Shown in pieces: positions 10,517-22,332 of a stretch of DNA of 64,000 nt. Origin of the DNA: Adiantum capillus-veneris (lineage: Eukaryota > Streptophyta > Polypodiopsida > Polypodiales > Pteridaceae); NCBI GenBank assembly GCA_014529385.2, contig CM043964.1, positions 109,209,587 through 109,273,586 of the forward strand, read 5' to 3'. The position numbers and the translations under genes were made by a program. The notes beneath the pieces were generated by a model. That model was not told the origin of the DNA and did not search any database. It was given only the letters and a program-made list of their open reading frames with translations. Every line of letters begins with the position of its first letter. Positions within the stretch are counted from its first letter, which is position 1.

Positions 10517-12030
10517 TCGTACCCATGTCAAGGGGCTGAAGCCCATAAGGTGCTATTAAACATTGACAAATTGATGGATTTCATGTCTTCAGAAGTTAGA
10601 ACCACCATCATGTCCAAACCATATAAAGACCCTGAGTTAGTCTCAGCTCTTCGAGCTTTCCTCAATGGAGAACTGAAGTTTGGGCTACCACAATTTTCAC
10701 AGATGGATGGAGTTGGGGAGATGCCAATAGAGGAGGAACACTTAGATCCGCAACCCAACCTAGATGAGAACCGTGTTATAGAAATACATGTTAACAAGTT
10801 GGGACAATACTTTGAGGGTGATGAATCCAATGCGACCATACCAATCACTACTAAGGGATTAACTGTGAAGGGAATCCTTGATGGTGGCTCTGGGGTTAGC
10901 ATTGTGACTAAAAATTGCTGGGAAACTATGGGAAGACCTCACCTTGCGACCACAACCATAGTAGTGAAGATGGCCAATGGGTCTACTGTTAAACCTATTG
11001 GGATGCTAGAAGATATCAAGATCAAGGTCTTTGGACATAAAATAAGAGTTACCTTCATTATTATGGATTTATCCAAGCACACTATGGCATCTCAGATGAT
11101 CTTAGGACATCTTTTCATGAGGGAAGCAAAAATGGTGCATGACTGGTCTAAAAACCATGTCTACTTGCGGTTCCAAGATTTTATTATTCGAGTAGATCTT
11201 GTAACTGGTTGAGCACATCCTCTAGGAAATAGGCTCATAATTGATCATAGATCTGGCACCACAGTTCACTCGGACCCATTGCAATATTGTTACACGTGTA
11301 AAGCGGACACTAATGTTGGGGAAGATTCTCCTTATAGGTATGTTCTACCTGGGATGACTGAGTCTGACAATGTGGATTGGGTCCACCTAGCAGCAACCAT
11401 ATACACTTGGGGAAACAGGGGGACAACCTGGGTAACACCTGAGGGGCATGAAATGCCACCACTCGTACCCTTAAATATGCTAGAAGCAATGCATATAGAT
11501 TCTGACAGGACTCATCCTAATATAATAAAGAAAACATACAAGTGGTTCCCTAAAGCTTCTTTAGCGACCATAGCTAGTGCTAAAAAACAGAAGCCTTGTA
11601 AAAAACGTCCCACTCGCTCCAAGAAATGTAAGGACACGTGGTGTTGGATTCTTCAACGACTGTTGGAAGCCCAAGGCTACTATCAAGGAAATGATCAAAT
11701 CTGGGTGCCAAAATGTAGATTGTGTTGTTACCCGTCACCTGACCCATGTGAGTCAAACCCTGTGACAACAAAGCCGATGAAAGATCGTGGGAAAGGAAAA
11801 ATCACAGAACACTATACTCCAGAGCTAGTATGGCTCCCAAGCAAGAAAGGCTTGTTTAGCTCAACTCAACCATAGAAAAAATGAATAAAGCTTCTAGCTC
11901 CTCATGTAATGCATCCATAGAGGTAAAAGCTTCTACACAACCTCCACCTACAATAGTGGATCTCCATGAAGTTAGAAAAGATTTGACACCTCCCATTCTT
12001 CAATTATTACCTGATGCACTACTTCAATGA
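10517..12030 (+). pseudogene. Asp-primed Ty3-like element, protease and spacer region (right part)
   Basis: The frame is open from about 10,517 to 11,212 with a retropepsin-like core: the active site LDGGSGVSIVTKNCWETMGR near 10,876 (G in place of S/T after the Asp) and the C-terminal MILGHLF near 11,097. After a stop at 11,210, a second open stretch (11,279-11,875) encodes a Cys-rich, basic protein with YCYTCKADTNVGED and repeated Lys/Arg clusters that I do not recognise. The minus-strand element at 27.7-30.7 kb has a related protease (GVSIATK, ILGRPF), so a long spacer between protease and RT may be a family trait. No RT is present, and decay is complete by about 12,030. Confidence 0.6.
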
Positions 12031-12969
12031 AAACTTCGTTCATGGACGAGGGGATTCACTCTATATACAAAACAGGACGCCACCTGCGAGCGAACAACTT
12101 TGATAAAACCCCTATATACGACTCATATTAGGGAATATGACCCCCTTTTCTACGCTTATACAACAATCAATGTAGAAAACTATCATACCCCTATCTTACA
12201 TATAAAATTTAGGTCTCATATGACCTAACTGAATAAAACTAGTCAAAGAGCATGCAACATAGTGATTGGACACGTACTAAGGAACCATTTCTATTGATAA
12301 CTAGATGTACCCTCAATGTGTTTTAATTTGACTTTCAAACTATGTGCCCCTTCAGCCTGCACTCTAGCTACTTGTCCAATTTTGACCCATCTAAATTACT
12401 CAAAAAACATGGTTATAAAGTTGTGTTAGGTTCTCTATGTAAGTTTGCATCTATACAAACTCTTTATAGCTTTCATCCCTCAACAAATGAACTATATCAA
12501 AAAACAAGAAATTGATACAAAGCAGTGTTAGTTCTTGCATGTATCTTTGCAACTATTGACTAACAAGTTCGAGGGAAACTCTTTTGGGAATCATTTTGAA
12601 ACACAAAAGCTTTCTCTCATTTTTCCCTTTTTTCACCCCCCCCCCCCCCCCCCCCCCCCCCCCTTCCCCCCGCGCCCAATAAATATGATACCCCCTCCCT
12701 TATTTTTAAGCTTGGGAGATAAATTATTGGGGGCCTACCCCTAATTTATACGCTTATATAACTTGTAAAAGAACCCCCCTCCCATGCACTTACATGGTGT
12801 AGTAAGTTTTGCATGGTGAATCCCCCGGGGTTCATGGGAGAGTACCTTACCACCCTTGCAACTCGATGAGGCACCCAAGGTAATAGAGAACTATTTGCTA
12901 AAATCCTCACCTATTACCAATTGGAATAACTGGTTCCAAAAGGTGATGACATCCTTTTAAAGTCTGATG
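12031..12969 (+). other. No gene; repeat-derived DNA with a poly-C run
   Basis: No coding frame or recognisable element was found. The segment has many stops, a poly-C run at about 12,638-12,663, and several C-rich clusters around 12,690-12,800. It could be the degraded 3' end of the Asp-primed element, but no second LTR B copy is visible here. Confidence 0.4.
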
Positions 12970-13170
12970 TACCCAAGGAAGGGGGGAGTCTTCATTCACG
13001 TTAGCCTATTTATTTATTTCCCTCTTACCCTTCTTTCCCTGAGGGCACATGGGACACATGTCGGACCCTCACTAAGATTAACCACATGGGTGCTTAAATG
13101 CTATTGGTTGGGCTAAAGAGGGGTCCAATGAACTTCTACTTCCATCCAAAAAATATCTACTAGATATTTT

Positions 13171-13207
<37 letters not shown>

Positions 13208-14064
13208 AGGGGTAAGGAGGACACTTGTCAAAAGACTACGCATGTACTTGACTGCATGAGATTGGCTAGGGGGAGAGGGGTCCAATGAGATTGAAGCATG
13301 TGGAAAAGCTAACACTCCCCCAAATCAAGGAACGGGGGGGGGGTGCTAGGGGGATATACTCCACACAAACACTCATTTGGGAGGGCATTCTCGCTTGGTG
13401 AAAGTTGAGGAACACCACCTCCTTCTTCAAGCTTGTGAGAAGTGAGAGCCTACATCAACACTCTTCGCTATGGAATGCAAATCCAACCAAGAGACATGCT
13501 TCAATGCTTAAGCTTGCCATCTTCTTTATCTCCATTACTATGCTATTATGTATGTTAGCAAGAAGAGAAATGATAAGTGAGGAACTATTTCTTTCTTCCA
13601 TGGAATGTTTCTTATTCCTCTTCCCTACCCTCATTCCCCGCTAGCTCTCTCCACCTTCAAAGGTGTTTGAGGCCTTGGGATTGAGGCTTGGGATGGTTAA
13701 TGATTTCTACAAGTTTATGTTATGCTTGTGATGCATGAAGCTTTCCATCTTCATTGCATCATGTAGGTCACAAGGAACACAAAGATTGTATTGTACCAAG
13801 TCTCTCTTGATGGGAGAAACTATAATACAAATGCCTATTAGAGGGGGGACCGGCTCCATATGAATCCGGTCCTCAACTATTGTCATGTTCTCTAAAATCT
13901 CTCTCTTACAAAAGTATTGTTCATGCCAAGTTAACTAACTACCATGTTTATGTTGCTACCATCCATTAAGTTCACCCGCGATGCTCACAAGTAATCTCTC
14001 AAAAATGCTTCACCTAATTTCCTAATTCTGCTACTCTCAAAGTTCATAGGCCATTTACATTACA
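12970..14064 (+). mobile_element. LTR block C, plus-strand copy (5' LTR, truncated)
   Basis: About 1.1 kb match, in inverted orientation, the proximal half of the chromovirus LTR at 47,258-49,452. Shared blocks include the segment around 13,040-13,150, the (CT)n tract at about 13,174-13,206 and the end CATTTACATTACA. A Met-type primer site one base after its end marks it as a 5' LTR. It lacks the tandem-repeat-rich distal half seen in the minus-strand copy, so it is 5'-truncated or represents a shorter variant. Confidence 0.7.
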
Positions 14065-14065
14065 T

Positions 14066-14077
14066 TGGTATTAGAGC
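14066..14077 (+). promoter_or_regulatory. Primer-binding site, Met-tRNA type (mutated)
   Basis: TGGTATTAGAGC lies one base after LTR block C. It equals the initiator-Met site TGGTATCAGAGC with one C-to-T change. Confidence 0.75.
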
Positions 14078-14559
14078 ATTTGGTTTCTCTTTTCTTGCTT
14101 AAGAAGAGAGGTCCTTAAGTAGCCTATTAATGGTTGTTTTTGTTAATTATATTAGGGTAAGTGGGCCTGGGATCTATTATCAGTTTTATTGAGCCAACTA
14201 TGTGGGATATGGTGCACACCTGGGGAGCTTTGGTCTTAATAATGGAGTATTTTTAAACTTGCCTACGGCTTTACCATTATTGAGCCATGAGAAGTCCGAA
14301 AGGAGCTATCCCTCAGCAACTTCACTATGTTAGACTCACTCCACTACTCTCTATAATTAACCAATTCGAGCCATGTGTGTAGATACTTAAGTGCCTATTT
14401 TCAAAGGCTAAGAGGAGTAGCAACTAAGATTTTGAATTGCCAAAGCATACACTAAGTAAACATATAAGTTTAGTTAGCATGGCTAACAATAACCAGGAGA
14501 GTAGAATGAACATTGATAACTTTGATTTTGCACATGAAGATGCCAATGATGATGCCCCC
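14078..14559 (+). other. Element leader and gag start remnant, mostly non-coding
   Basis: This segment follows the Met-type PBS. A short open stretch from ATG 14,479 encodes MANNNQESRMNIDNFDFAHE, which may be a Gag N-terminus, and it runs directly into integrase-like sequence. The rest of the polyprotein (capsid, protease, RT) is deleted. Confidence 0.4.
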
Positions 14560-15095
14560 ATGTTTGTTAATTATCTTGTCACTAGGTTGCAACAAGCTAT
14601 GGGCAACCACACTTTGCAAGCCGAAGTTTCTCAATGGATTATTTGCACTAGGTTCCCTTTTGCAAATATGTCCAAAACCAGAATTCAAGCTATCAAAACT
14701 AAAGCACATTCATATGAATTGATCGGCAATCAATTGTACAAGTGTTGCAAAGATAATCACCTCAGACTTTGTGCATCAGAAAGTGAATACTTGCCAATTT
14801 TGCAAGAAGGGTATAATGTTTGCCAGAATTTGGTGGCCAAGAATTTGGTGGCCAATACTCTTCATATATGTGAGGCAGTGTGATGAATGCCAAAGAAAAA
14901 AACTTTCACTTAAGAAGGATGAAATGCCTATGAAACCAAAAATAGGAGTGCACACGTTTGCCAAGTGGGGCCTAAATTTCGTGGGTCCAATAGCAATGTC
15001 CGCTTAAAAGACTCATGCAAAATATATTATAGTAGCCACATACTATCTAACAAAAAAATGATGCACAAACCACATAACATTTAGTGTACGAAAAT
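14560..15095 (+). pseudogene. Ty3/gypsy integrase fragment
   Basis: The region contains the linker before integrase (SYELIGNQLYKCCKDNHLRL near 14,712-14,771), a broken HHCC zinc finger ending in CDECQRKK near 14,884, and the start of the catalytic core with FAKWGLNFVGPIAMSA near 14,956-15,003, where the first catalytic Asp is changed to Asn. The core then continues as HAKYIIVATYYLTKK, out to about 15,060. A frame change near 14,860 and a stop at 15,004 break it. The wording is close to non-chromovirus Ty3 integrases, and the remaining catalytic residues are missing. Confidence 0.65.
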
Positions 15096-17109
15096 GTTTT
15101 TGCACGGTGGTGCAGCCAAAGTTGGTCAACCATGGAAGATTGCATGGACAGGTATGTGCAGGCTAGCAGATGCATGGCAAAGAGTAGGGCATCTACAAAG
15201 ATCCTGGGCAGACATGTAGCAACGAATGTGTATGGTTGATGCAGTTTATATGCCAAGAAGGGGTCCAAAAAGGGCTAATTTGGGTGGCAGATAAAGGAGG
15301 TTCAAGGTGCAATATTTTTGCTTGGAAATGTAGAGCTTGAGTTGCTAGAGGAGTAGGTCCAGGTGGCTCACCAAATGGAGCTAAAAAGCCCAAGATATTT
15401 GAGTTTGAAGGTGCAATGCATTACAGATCTGAGATGAATGGGGTAGGTCGTGTTAGGTAGTCCGAGCTGGTTTCAATGGATAGATGCATAGTGCTTGGTT
15501 TATGGAGCTTAGAGCTTGACAAAGTTTGAGGAATTATTATGTGATGTATGGAGCTAAGAGGAAGAGACTACTCATCAAATGTAGATGTAGTTGCCATGTT
15601 ATGGCCGTGCGGTTGCTCGAGGTTGGCTACATATGGTTTCCTTGCATTCATGTGGCCTCAGGTTGAGGTCATCCCAAATTCTAGGTAGAGCAAGAGTTAT
15701 GCAGCTTGAAGCCGAGGATGAGGAGTTTTGGTTGGCTTTGATGACTCGGCAATTGAAGCACTATGGAACATTTGGCAAGGAGAGCAAAAGGGGCCAAAAA
15801 GTTGGAGTGTTTGGGGGGTTTTTGGGAAAAGAAAACTTGAAATTTGAGAAGCTTGGGGTTGAGTCCATGGGTGACCACCATGTGGCTCATCAAAAACCCA
15901 CATGAGGGTTTGCATAACGGGAATTCAAGGTATAAGGGGCATGGTGTGGCCCATTCTAGGGTAGCATGAAGGAGAGAGAGCTCTCCTCGTGGTTGGCTAT
16001 GGTGTTGCTATTGTGGGCGTTGCGACACGACGGGGCTACCATGCAGTTGGCGGCTTTTGGTGGAAATTGGCAACAACCAGCCAATGATGGAACCATTGAG
16101 TGGTTCGGGTGTCCAATGATGACATGGCAGGACCCGCTATGGGGGTGGTTTCCCATGGGCCTGAGGGCGCGCCCATTTTTGAAAGCAAGGGGAGCCCCCA
16201 CTAGCAATATCGCTAATGCTTGGGGGACTGTCCCGTGGCATCACAAGAAAGAGAGAGAGGGGGTCCAAATAAGCTCAAAGCCAACTAGGGGCCGCTGTAG
16301 ATGCAATGAAAAGGTGGAAGATGCCGAGGTGTCCATCGTGAAAAGTAATACCGAAAGTGAGGTGCCAGATATGAGTCGACCATGGAAAATGCTAAAAAAG
16401 GCTCTAGTGGCCTGCATGAGAAAAGAACGACCCATTTTTTAAAATTTTTTTAAAGCTTGGATCACTCCTATAAAAAGAGGTGTACACGGTTTTGTAGGGG
16501 CTTTTTTGCCGATTGAGGTGCTTTTGCCGAGGCGGTCGGTGGAGCACGGATATGTTGTCGAGTGGTGTGCCGGCATGGATTTCATTATAGTGGTTGTGTT
16601 GATGCTAGTAAAGCCATCATTGCAGTCCCTTGGCATCTATTCCCCCTTCCTCCTTCTCTTCTTTGCTTGTGTGAGTGCATTTTTGAGAATGTGTTGGTGT
16701 CTGTGCCCCCTCGAGGCGTGTTGTGCAAAGAGAGATAGAGAGAGGCTGTGTGTGTGTGTGGAAGGCTGTGAGATGAACAGAGTGAGATGATTGGGCTGGT
16801 TTTGTGTGTTGCAATGTGTGTGTCCGTATGGTTGTGTGCAAGCGATGGTTTGCTTGCGGATAGTGTCAAGTTTTGAAGGTGAAGTCTAGTGGATTGGGGT
16901 GCTGTGTATACCCTGGGCCAGATTGAGGCATTGTGTTGTGTTTTGGGTGTGTTCCCCTTTCCCCCTCTCCATCTTTTGGTGCCCCCACTGAGAAACTATC
17001 TGATGCTCCTATTTGAAGTCTGAAGTTGTGTTTGGTAGTCGACAAAGAGGTTGGCGGATGGTCAAAGTGTTCGGTGGTCAAATTTTCAGCTGATAGAGAC
17101 GGTGGAGCC
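15096..17109 (+). other. No gene recognised; possible LTR or leader of a Ty3 element
   Basis: About 2 kb without a supportable gene; the small frames present look accidental. A TATA-like CCTATAAAAAGAGG occurs at about 16,470, followed by GT-rich and GA-rich stretches up to the gag-like region at 17,110, so part of this may be an LTR with its leader. I found no second copy in the window and no primer site. Confidence 0.35.
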
Positions 17110-18030
17110 AAGTTTTGGCCCCATATTTACGGGGGTTGAAGATTGGTTAGCAGACTTTGAGTTATGGTTGCTATCAATGCATATGGTGACAGATACATAG
17201 AAGTTGCATACGGTGCCACTACTAATGCACGAACGGCCAAGATTTGGTTTGATGGTTTAAAGAGCAGTTATTGAGGATCCTGGCAGGAGCTGCATAATCA
17301 ATTTTGGAGCAGTTTCGAGAAGTGAGTACTCCAAAGGAAGGTGGTGCAAAGTTGAAGGCAGTACGCCATGATGCAAGTAAATATTTTTTTCTTTTTTGAG
17401 TAGTTTGAAGCCTGTTGGAAGCAGTTAGAGATTGCTAATGGGGTAAAAGGCAATCAATATTTGAAGCTGTCAAAGTTGTTAGAGTGCTTGCATCTGAGAA
17501 TTAGAGAAAAGGTCGAGTATGGTGCGGATAAATATGAATACATGGTCTATCTAGCCAAGATGAAGAGCAAAAAGGTAAAGCAGAATCTAGAGATGGGCTT
17601 GTTGAAGCTTGTAGATTATGTACCTGTTACAGTAGTAGCGGAGTGTTCTTTGATCCGACCGAAGGCGGTTTTGGTTGTTCGAAGTGCAGAGCCTATTGAG
17701 GTAAGGCCTATGGTTGGTTATGCTCCTTGTGATGTGCTTGTGCCGATGGTGGACGAGCCTGTCAACGAGAATAAGCCCTATGTTGAAGTGAACCAGGGTG
17801 CAAAAGCAGTATCAAATGTTGAGATTCTAGAGTGGATTAAAGAGGTAAAGCTTGTTCTTGTGGAAATCTTGTATGAAAAGGTAGCAGAGTGCAATCAAGT
17901 TATAGATACCGAGGATTCAGAAGAGGATGAAGAAAGTGTGCAAAGCCATGGAGATGGTCAAGCATTTGTGGAACAACAAGCGGATGAAGATGCAGATACA
18001 AAGTTGGTATATGATGCCAACTGTGATTGA
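17110..18030 (+). pseudogene. Decayed Ty3/gypsy gag
   Basis: The N-terminal part reads FTGVEDWLADFELWLLSMHM (about 17,128-17,187), followed by broken frames resembling the Gag pattern of 'alkaline, FDGL, SW.EL..QFW'. It continues as FEQFEACWKQLEIANG and an open frame at 17,461-18,030 rich in Val and acidic residues (DTEDSEEDEE near its end). Stops near 17,199 and 17,271 and a frame change break it. Zinc knuckle and protease are not visible. The function would be capsid assembly. Confidence is limited because only the general Gag pattern is seen. Confidence 0.5.
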
Positions 18031-18229
18031 AGAAGATACAAGCTCGAGTTACTCGGAGACAAGCAAGGAGGATAGAGCAGATGAGTCCACGTCCAAATGC
18101 AAGGAAACAAAAAGTCTGATAAACCTGAATTGGTAAAAGTAAGGCTGTTGTATTATGTGTCGTAATTTTTCTTTGAGTCTATCTTTTCTTATGAAGGCAT
18201 TAAATTGTTCTTTTGTTTTAGTTTTTCAA

Positions 18230-18555
18230 TATGTCTTTATATTTTATTTTATTTTATTTATTTCTTTTTCATTTTGTTTTGTTTCCAAATGATAATGTGT
18301 AATGTGCACATTTCAACTTATTATTTAAGTGAAGCCTTTCCTAATATATGAATCATTCTTGATTACGTATGTATTCTGTATGTATGTATGATGGATAACA
18401 TGAAGTATATTTTTTAAATTTTCTTTTCATTTTATTTTGTTTTCAAATGATAATGTGCAATGTGCACCTCTCATCTCACCATATTATTTATGTGGGGCCT
18501 TTCCTAATATATAAACCATTTGTGATTATGCATATATAATGGATAATATGAGTTT
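18230..18555 (+). repeat. AT-rich tandem duplication, ~158-bp period
   Basis: Two imperfect copies share the block AAATGATAATGTG (18,287 and 18,445), the T-rich upstream run and the downstream AAGCCTTTCCTAATATATGA-like end. The DNA is AT-rich and non-coding. This may be the 3' untranslated part of the preceding Ty3 fragment. Confidence 0.6.
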
Positions 18556-18837
18556 ATTCAAAACACAACAAACATTTCATCTAATTCTAAGCACTCATTT
18601 AGACTTAGTCTTCATAAATCTCATCCTCCTCTTAACTTACTAGGCCTTCGTTCATCTTGTGCATGCAAGGTTGATCATTGACAAACATTCATGCTCATCA
18701 AATTCCAGATATGTTAAACTTTTTGGAACCAAGCTAGCTCATAGCTCCAGCCATGAAGAAGGGCAAACACCCAAAGAAAAAGAAAATGTGGACATAAAGC
18801 GACCATTGTTTAAATGATCATGAAATACGACCTTTAA

Positions 18838-19128
18838 AGCTATTTACGGGATTAAGATTATACAAGAGAGCAGAGTAACGATGTGCATGATTGGATGCAA
18901 ACAAGACTTGAGTGATTGGTCTAGGACTATCAAAGCCATGTTGACACCCATAAGGTAAAGCTTAGAAGCTTAGCTCAAATATGTTGTAAAGGCGTCCAGT
19001 TTGTTATCTTCCGAACGTCAAGGCTCGGTTTGAGCTTGAGGCCATTCTGTATTTCTTTCGATGGTTATAATACAATTCACTCACGATTGTGAGTTTTGCA
19101 AAAAAAAAAAAAGCTATTTAGGGAATTA
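18838..19128 (+). mobile_element. 5'-truncated LINE tail with target-site duplication
   Basis: A ~255-bp LINE 3' end (18,855-19,111) finishes in a ~12-bp poly-A. It matches, in the opposite orientation, the 3' end of the long minus-strand LINE starting at 21,117; shared blocks are ATTATACAAG, TGATTGGTCTAGGACTA and CACTCAC.ATTGTGAGTTT. Flanking duplications of 17 bp (18,838-18,854 and 19,112-19,128, beginning AGCTATTTA) agree at 15 of 17 positions. A 5' truncation, a poly-A tail and a long TSD are the hallmarks of target-primed reverse transcription. Confidence 0.85.
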
Positions 19129-19879
19129 GAAAAAAAAATTACACTTTGGTGTAAAAACCATGAACTCCTTTCAAATTTTGACAAAATGAAAATAGTTGTA
19201 CAATTGTATAGTTTTCATTGGTTGAAAAAGTAGTCAGAGAGGACAATTTCTTGTTGGATGAAAAAGGGAGTAGAATACAAGAGAGTACAAACTTTTCAAT
19301 TATATCTTCAGGGAAGGAGAAAACATTTTTCTGTAAACGAGCAAGAAAGGACATCTTGATGCCACACGAATCCTTGGTAGATCTAGAAAGCTTCACAATG
19401 GTAACAATAAGTTTGCTCTCGATTGATTGTTTGAACTCTCTATAAAACAAGACAAAACAAGTCCTGTTCACTTTTGCACCCAAATTTTATGGAGGCCTCT
19501 CTTGCATCTTGCACTTATGTGTGGATCTATGTAGTGTGTCCATGTGTCACACAAACAAGAAGCGGTTTGGCTTCTTTTTCAACATGGGCCCATGGTGGAG
19601 GTTAAGTCTACATAATAGTATCTTTTGTACATGCACTTTAACCTAATACATTGATATAATTGATATTCAGATGCCTTTCTCGAGGTCACGGGCGGTGCGA
19701 GGGGGATGGGGGGGGGGGTTTGGGGCGTAAACACCTTTTCAAAGCTTTGTTCTAATGACTAATTGATTTTTGTAAAAGCTAGCCCTAAACACTCAAATTG
19801 TTCATACATTTACCACAACCTCTAATTCTATGTGCAATGTTTTGTTAAATAAAAATAAAAATAAAAATAAAAATAAATT
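19129..19879 (+). other. No gene; includes an (AAATA)n simple repeat
   Basis: No coding frame is supported. A short pentameric tract of AAATA units is present at about 19,846-19,877, and a G run at about 19,709-19,718. The open stretch at 19,218-19,445 has no recognisable domain. Confidence 0.4.
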
Positions 19880-21116
19880 TGAGATGGGTTTCTCTATCAA
19901 TTCGAATGAACCATGAAGAGAGATAGTCTCAAAAAGGAAAGGCCTTCTGACGCCTTGGAACCCACTAGTGGTAGGAATATCTCACGAAGAAAGCTTCATG
20001 TGAATGATGAATAAAGTTATCAGCCAGATGCGAAGGTTGGAAGATGTTCTCCTTCCATTCCATATTTGGGTGAAGGTGAACGATTCATTTAAATGCTCTC
20101 AAAGGAATTTTTCAAACCCTTGCAAAATTTTTGTGGAGAAAAAATACCAAAGATATGATACCTTGAAAGTGGAAGAAAAGCCAGTATGTCTAAACCCAAG
20201 GAACACGGAATAATTGTGATCCTCAATCCTACAGTGCATGTAGAGTCTAAGTGTGCCAAATTTATGGTAACAATCATAAAGCAAGACCATGCACTTGGTC
20301 ATTATGAAAGGGGGAATGATTGATAAGGTGAAGATCTTTTCCCAGGTGGGCTCACGGAAAGAGGTTGGGGTTCACAAGAAACTGATGGCAAAACTAGGCA
20401 GCACCACAAGCGAGCTTGTAGGAAAGTGTACCAAAGCATTTGGAGGCGCATGAATGAGGAAAGGCAACCAGATACTTCAAAATATCCATAACAAACTGCC
20501 CCCCATGGATCTCTAAAGCGGGAAGTGAATTGCTCTATTCTTTTCGGTGATAAATTTCCAAAAATGTGAATGACAAAGGACTCTTACATATGGCCTAATC
20601 GTGGGACAACAACAACACGATATAGAAAGAAACATACCAGTTGGTTCCTCACTCTAGCCATGAAGGGTTGGGCAATATGATGATACAAATATGTGAGGCT
20701 GATTTTTACTAGAAAGTTTGTATCACATATTTGGCACTGATACAAACTAAAGTTTAAAATAGATTGGTTCTTCACACTCAATAAGCACTGGTGAACGCAA
20801 TGGTGGCCAAAGTCCAAGTCGGCATCGGTAGCAAGTAACATATGGGACCCTTAATGGCCCCAGCTATGCAAATCTTTATATGGAATAGGGGGCTATGCCA
20901 ACTGGTGTTAAGATACTAACTAGAGGGATAGGCTCAATTAGATGGTAAGGGTGAAAAGTAGAAAGTGAAGATCCCCTTGACTTGTCTAAGGACTACCCAT
21001 TTACGAGAGGCCTTGCAAGAAAAATATGCAAATGGATACAAAATATATTTGGAAGGCCTTGTTCTTCAAGAAGGATATATTCTTGGGAGGAAATATTTTG
21101 AAGAGACAAACTATCC
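19880..21116 (+). pseudogene. LINE ORF2 C-terminal fragment (plus strand)
   Basis: Broken frames match the C-terminal half of plant L1 ORF2. The stretch near 20,010-20,110 (DVLLPFHIWVKVNDSF) parallels YALLPFPSQIKVINEF in the minus-strand LINE. The stretch near 20,222-20,300 (ILNPTVHVESKCAKFMV) parallels ILNHMVHAEAHCTKFVV there. A terminal segment near 20,965-21,110 (LQEKYANGYKIYLEG) fits the region after the RT. Many stops are present. It is cut abruptly at 21,116 by the poly-T start of the oppositely oriented LINE, which therefore inserted into it. Confidence 0.7.
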
Positions 21117-22332
21117 TTTTTTTTTTTGGCAAACTCACAATTTGTGAGTGGATTGTATTAATCATATCATAATATTACAGAACCAACCTCAGGCTCGAAT
21201 CAAGTCTTGAGGTGCATAAGTTTACAAGCTAGATGTTTACTGTCTCGTAGTGAGGCCTATCACCCCAAGAAGGTGAACAAAATTTCAGGCTTTACTTACC
21301 GTCTATTGACAACAAGGGATGGGTAGTCCTAGACCAATCATTCAAGTTTTGCTTGCACCCCAGCGTACATATTAGCACTTTTCTTTCTTGTATAATTTCT
21401 ACAAAGCTTTGCACCTCAGGATCTCCTTCAAACACACAAAGGTTCCATGTCTACCATACATTATGGAAGAAGAAGTACCTAACAATTTGAGTGCTAATGA
21501 GGAGGGCAAGACTTCCCAACTTGTTACCTCCAAGGAATAAATTAGTCTTGAAAAGACTATTTTCCATGTCCTTTGGACCCACTTTCATATTTTCCCTGCA
21601 AGGCCTCTGATAGCCGGGTCTTCCATTAATAGCTGAGCCAGATCCTCACTAGCTAACCTACACCCCAAGCGTCAATCTATCCCAATCCCTCTCTCTTGTA
21701 TCTTCACCCCCGTCGGTAGAGCACCTCAGATTACCTTCCATAGAAATACCTTTATGTGCTGCAACAATTTTGGCTTCCAAATGTTCTCCATTACTTGCTC
21801 CCACCATTTCTCAGGCCATTTTTTTTTCCATATCTTTTTAAGGGGGCTAGACCGATTCTTCTTGTGCATCATTGTATGATATATGCCTTTAGAGTGGGGT
21901 TTCCATAAGAGACTGCTTCCAGGTCATCTCCAGGCATTCCATTCAAACTCCAGTCCATAGATTGACATCACTACATTGTCAAGCTCTTTCATCACTTTGT
22001 TGACTAGCAAAATCTCCAAGCCATTAAGTTGGAACTTGGTTACCAAAAGGCCAATGGTTTTCCAGCTCTTGCTGTCACTCTCCTAGAAGTGCCCAAGTTG
22101 ATTTAGACCCTTATTATTTAGTTTAATGGTTGTTTCTATCCAATAGGGACTTGTGGTGGATCTGCAACTTTAGAGAGCCGGGGGACCAGATCTTGAAGTA
22201 ACTGGTTTCTTCCCCCCACTTTAGGACTCCCGCTGCTATGTTGCATTTCCTTATCAATTCCCCTGAAATGCCCCCCAGACTTAGGGTAGACCACATTGGG
22301 GCTAATAGTTTGTCATGAACCTCTATCCCTTT

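Noticed and set aside
12970-12990. Polypurine tract (AAGGAAGGGGGGAG) starting a 3' LTR
   Set aside because: The minus-strand LTR C copy has a related sequence at the matching position inside the LTR, and a primer site follows this LTR. The purine run is internal to the LTR.
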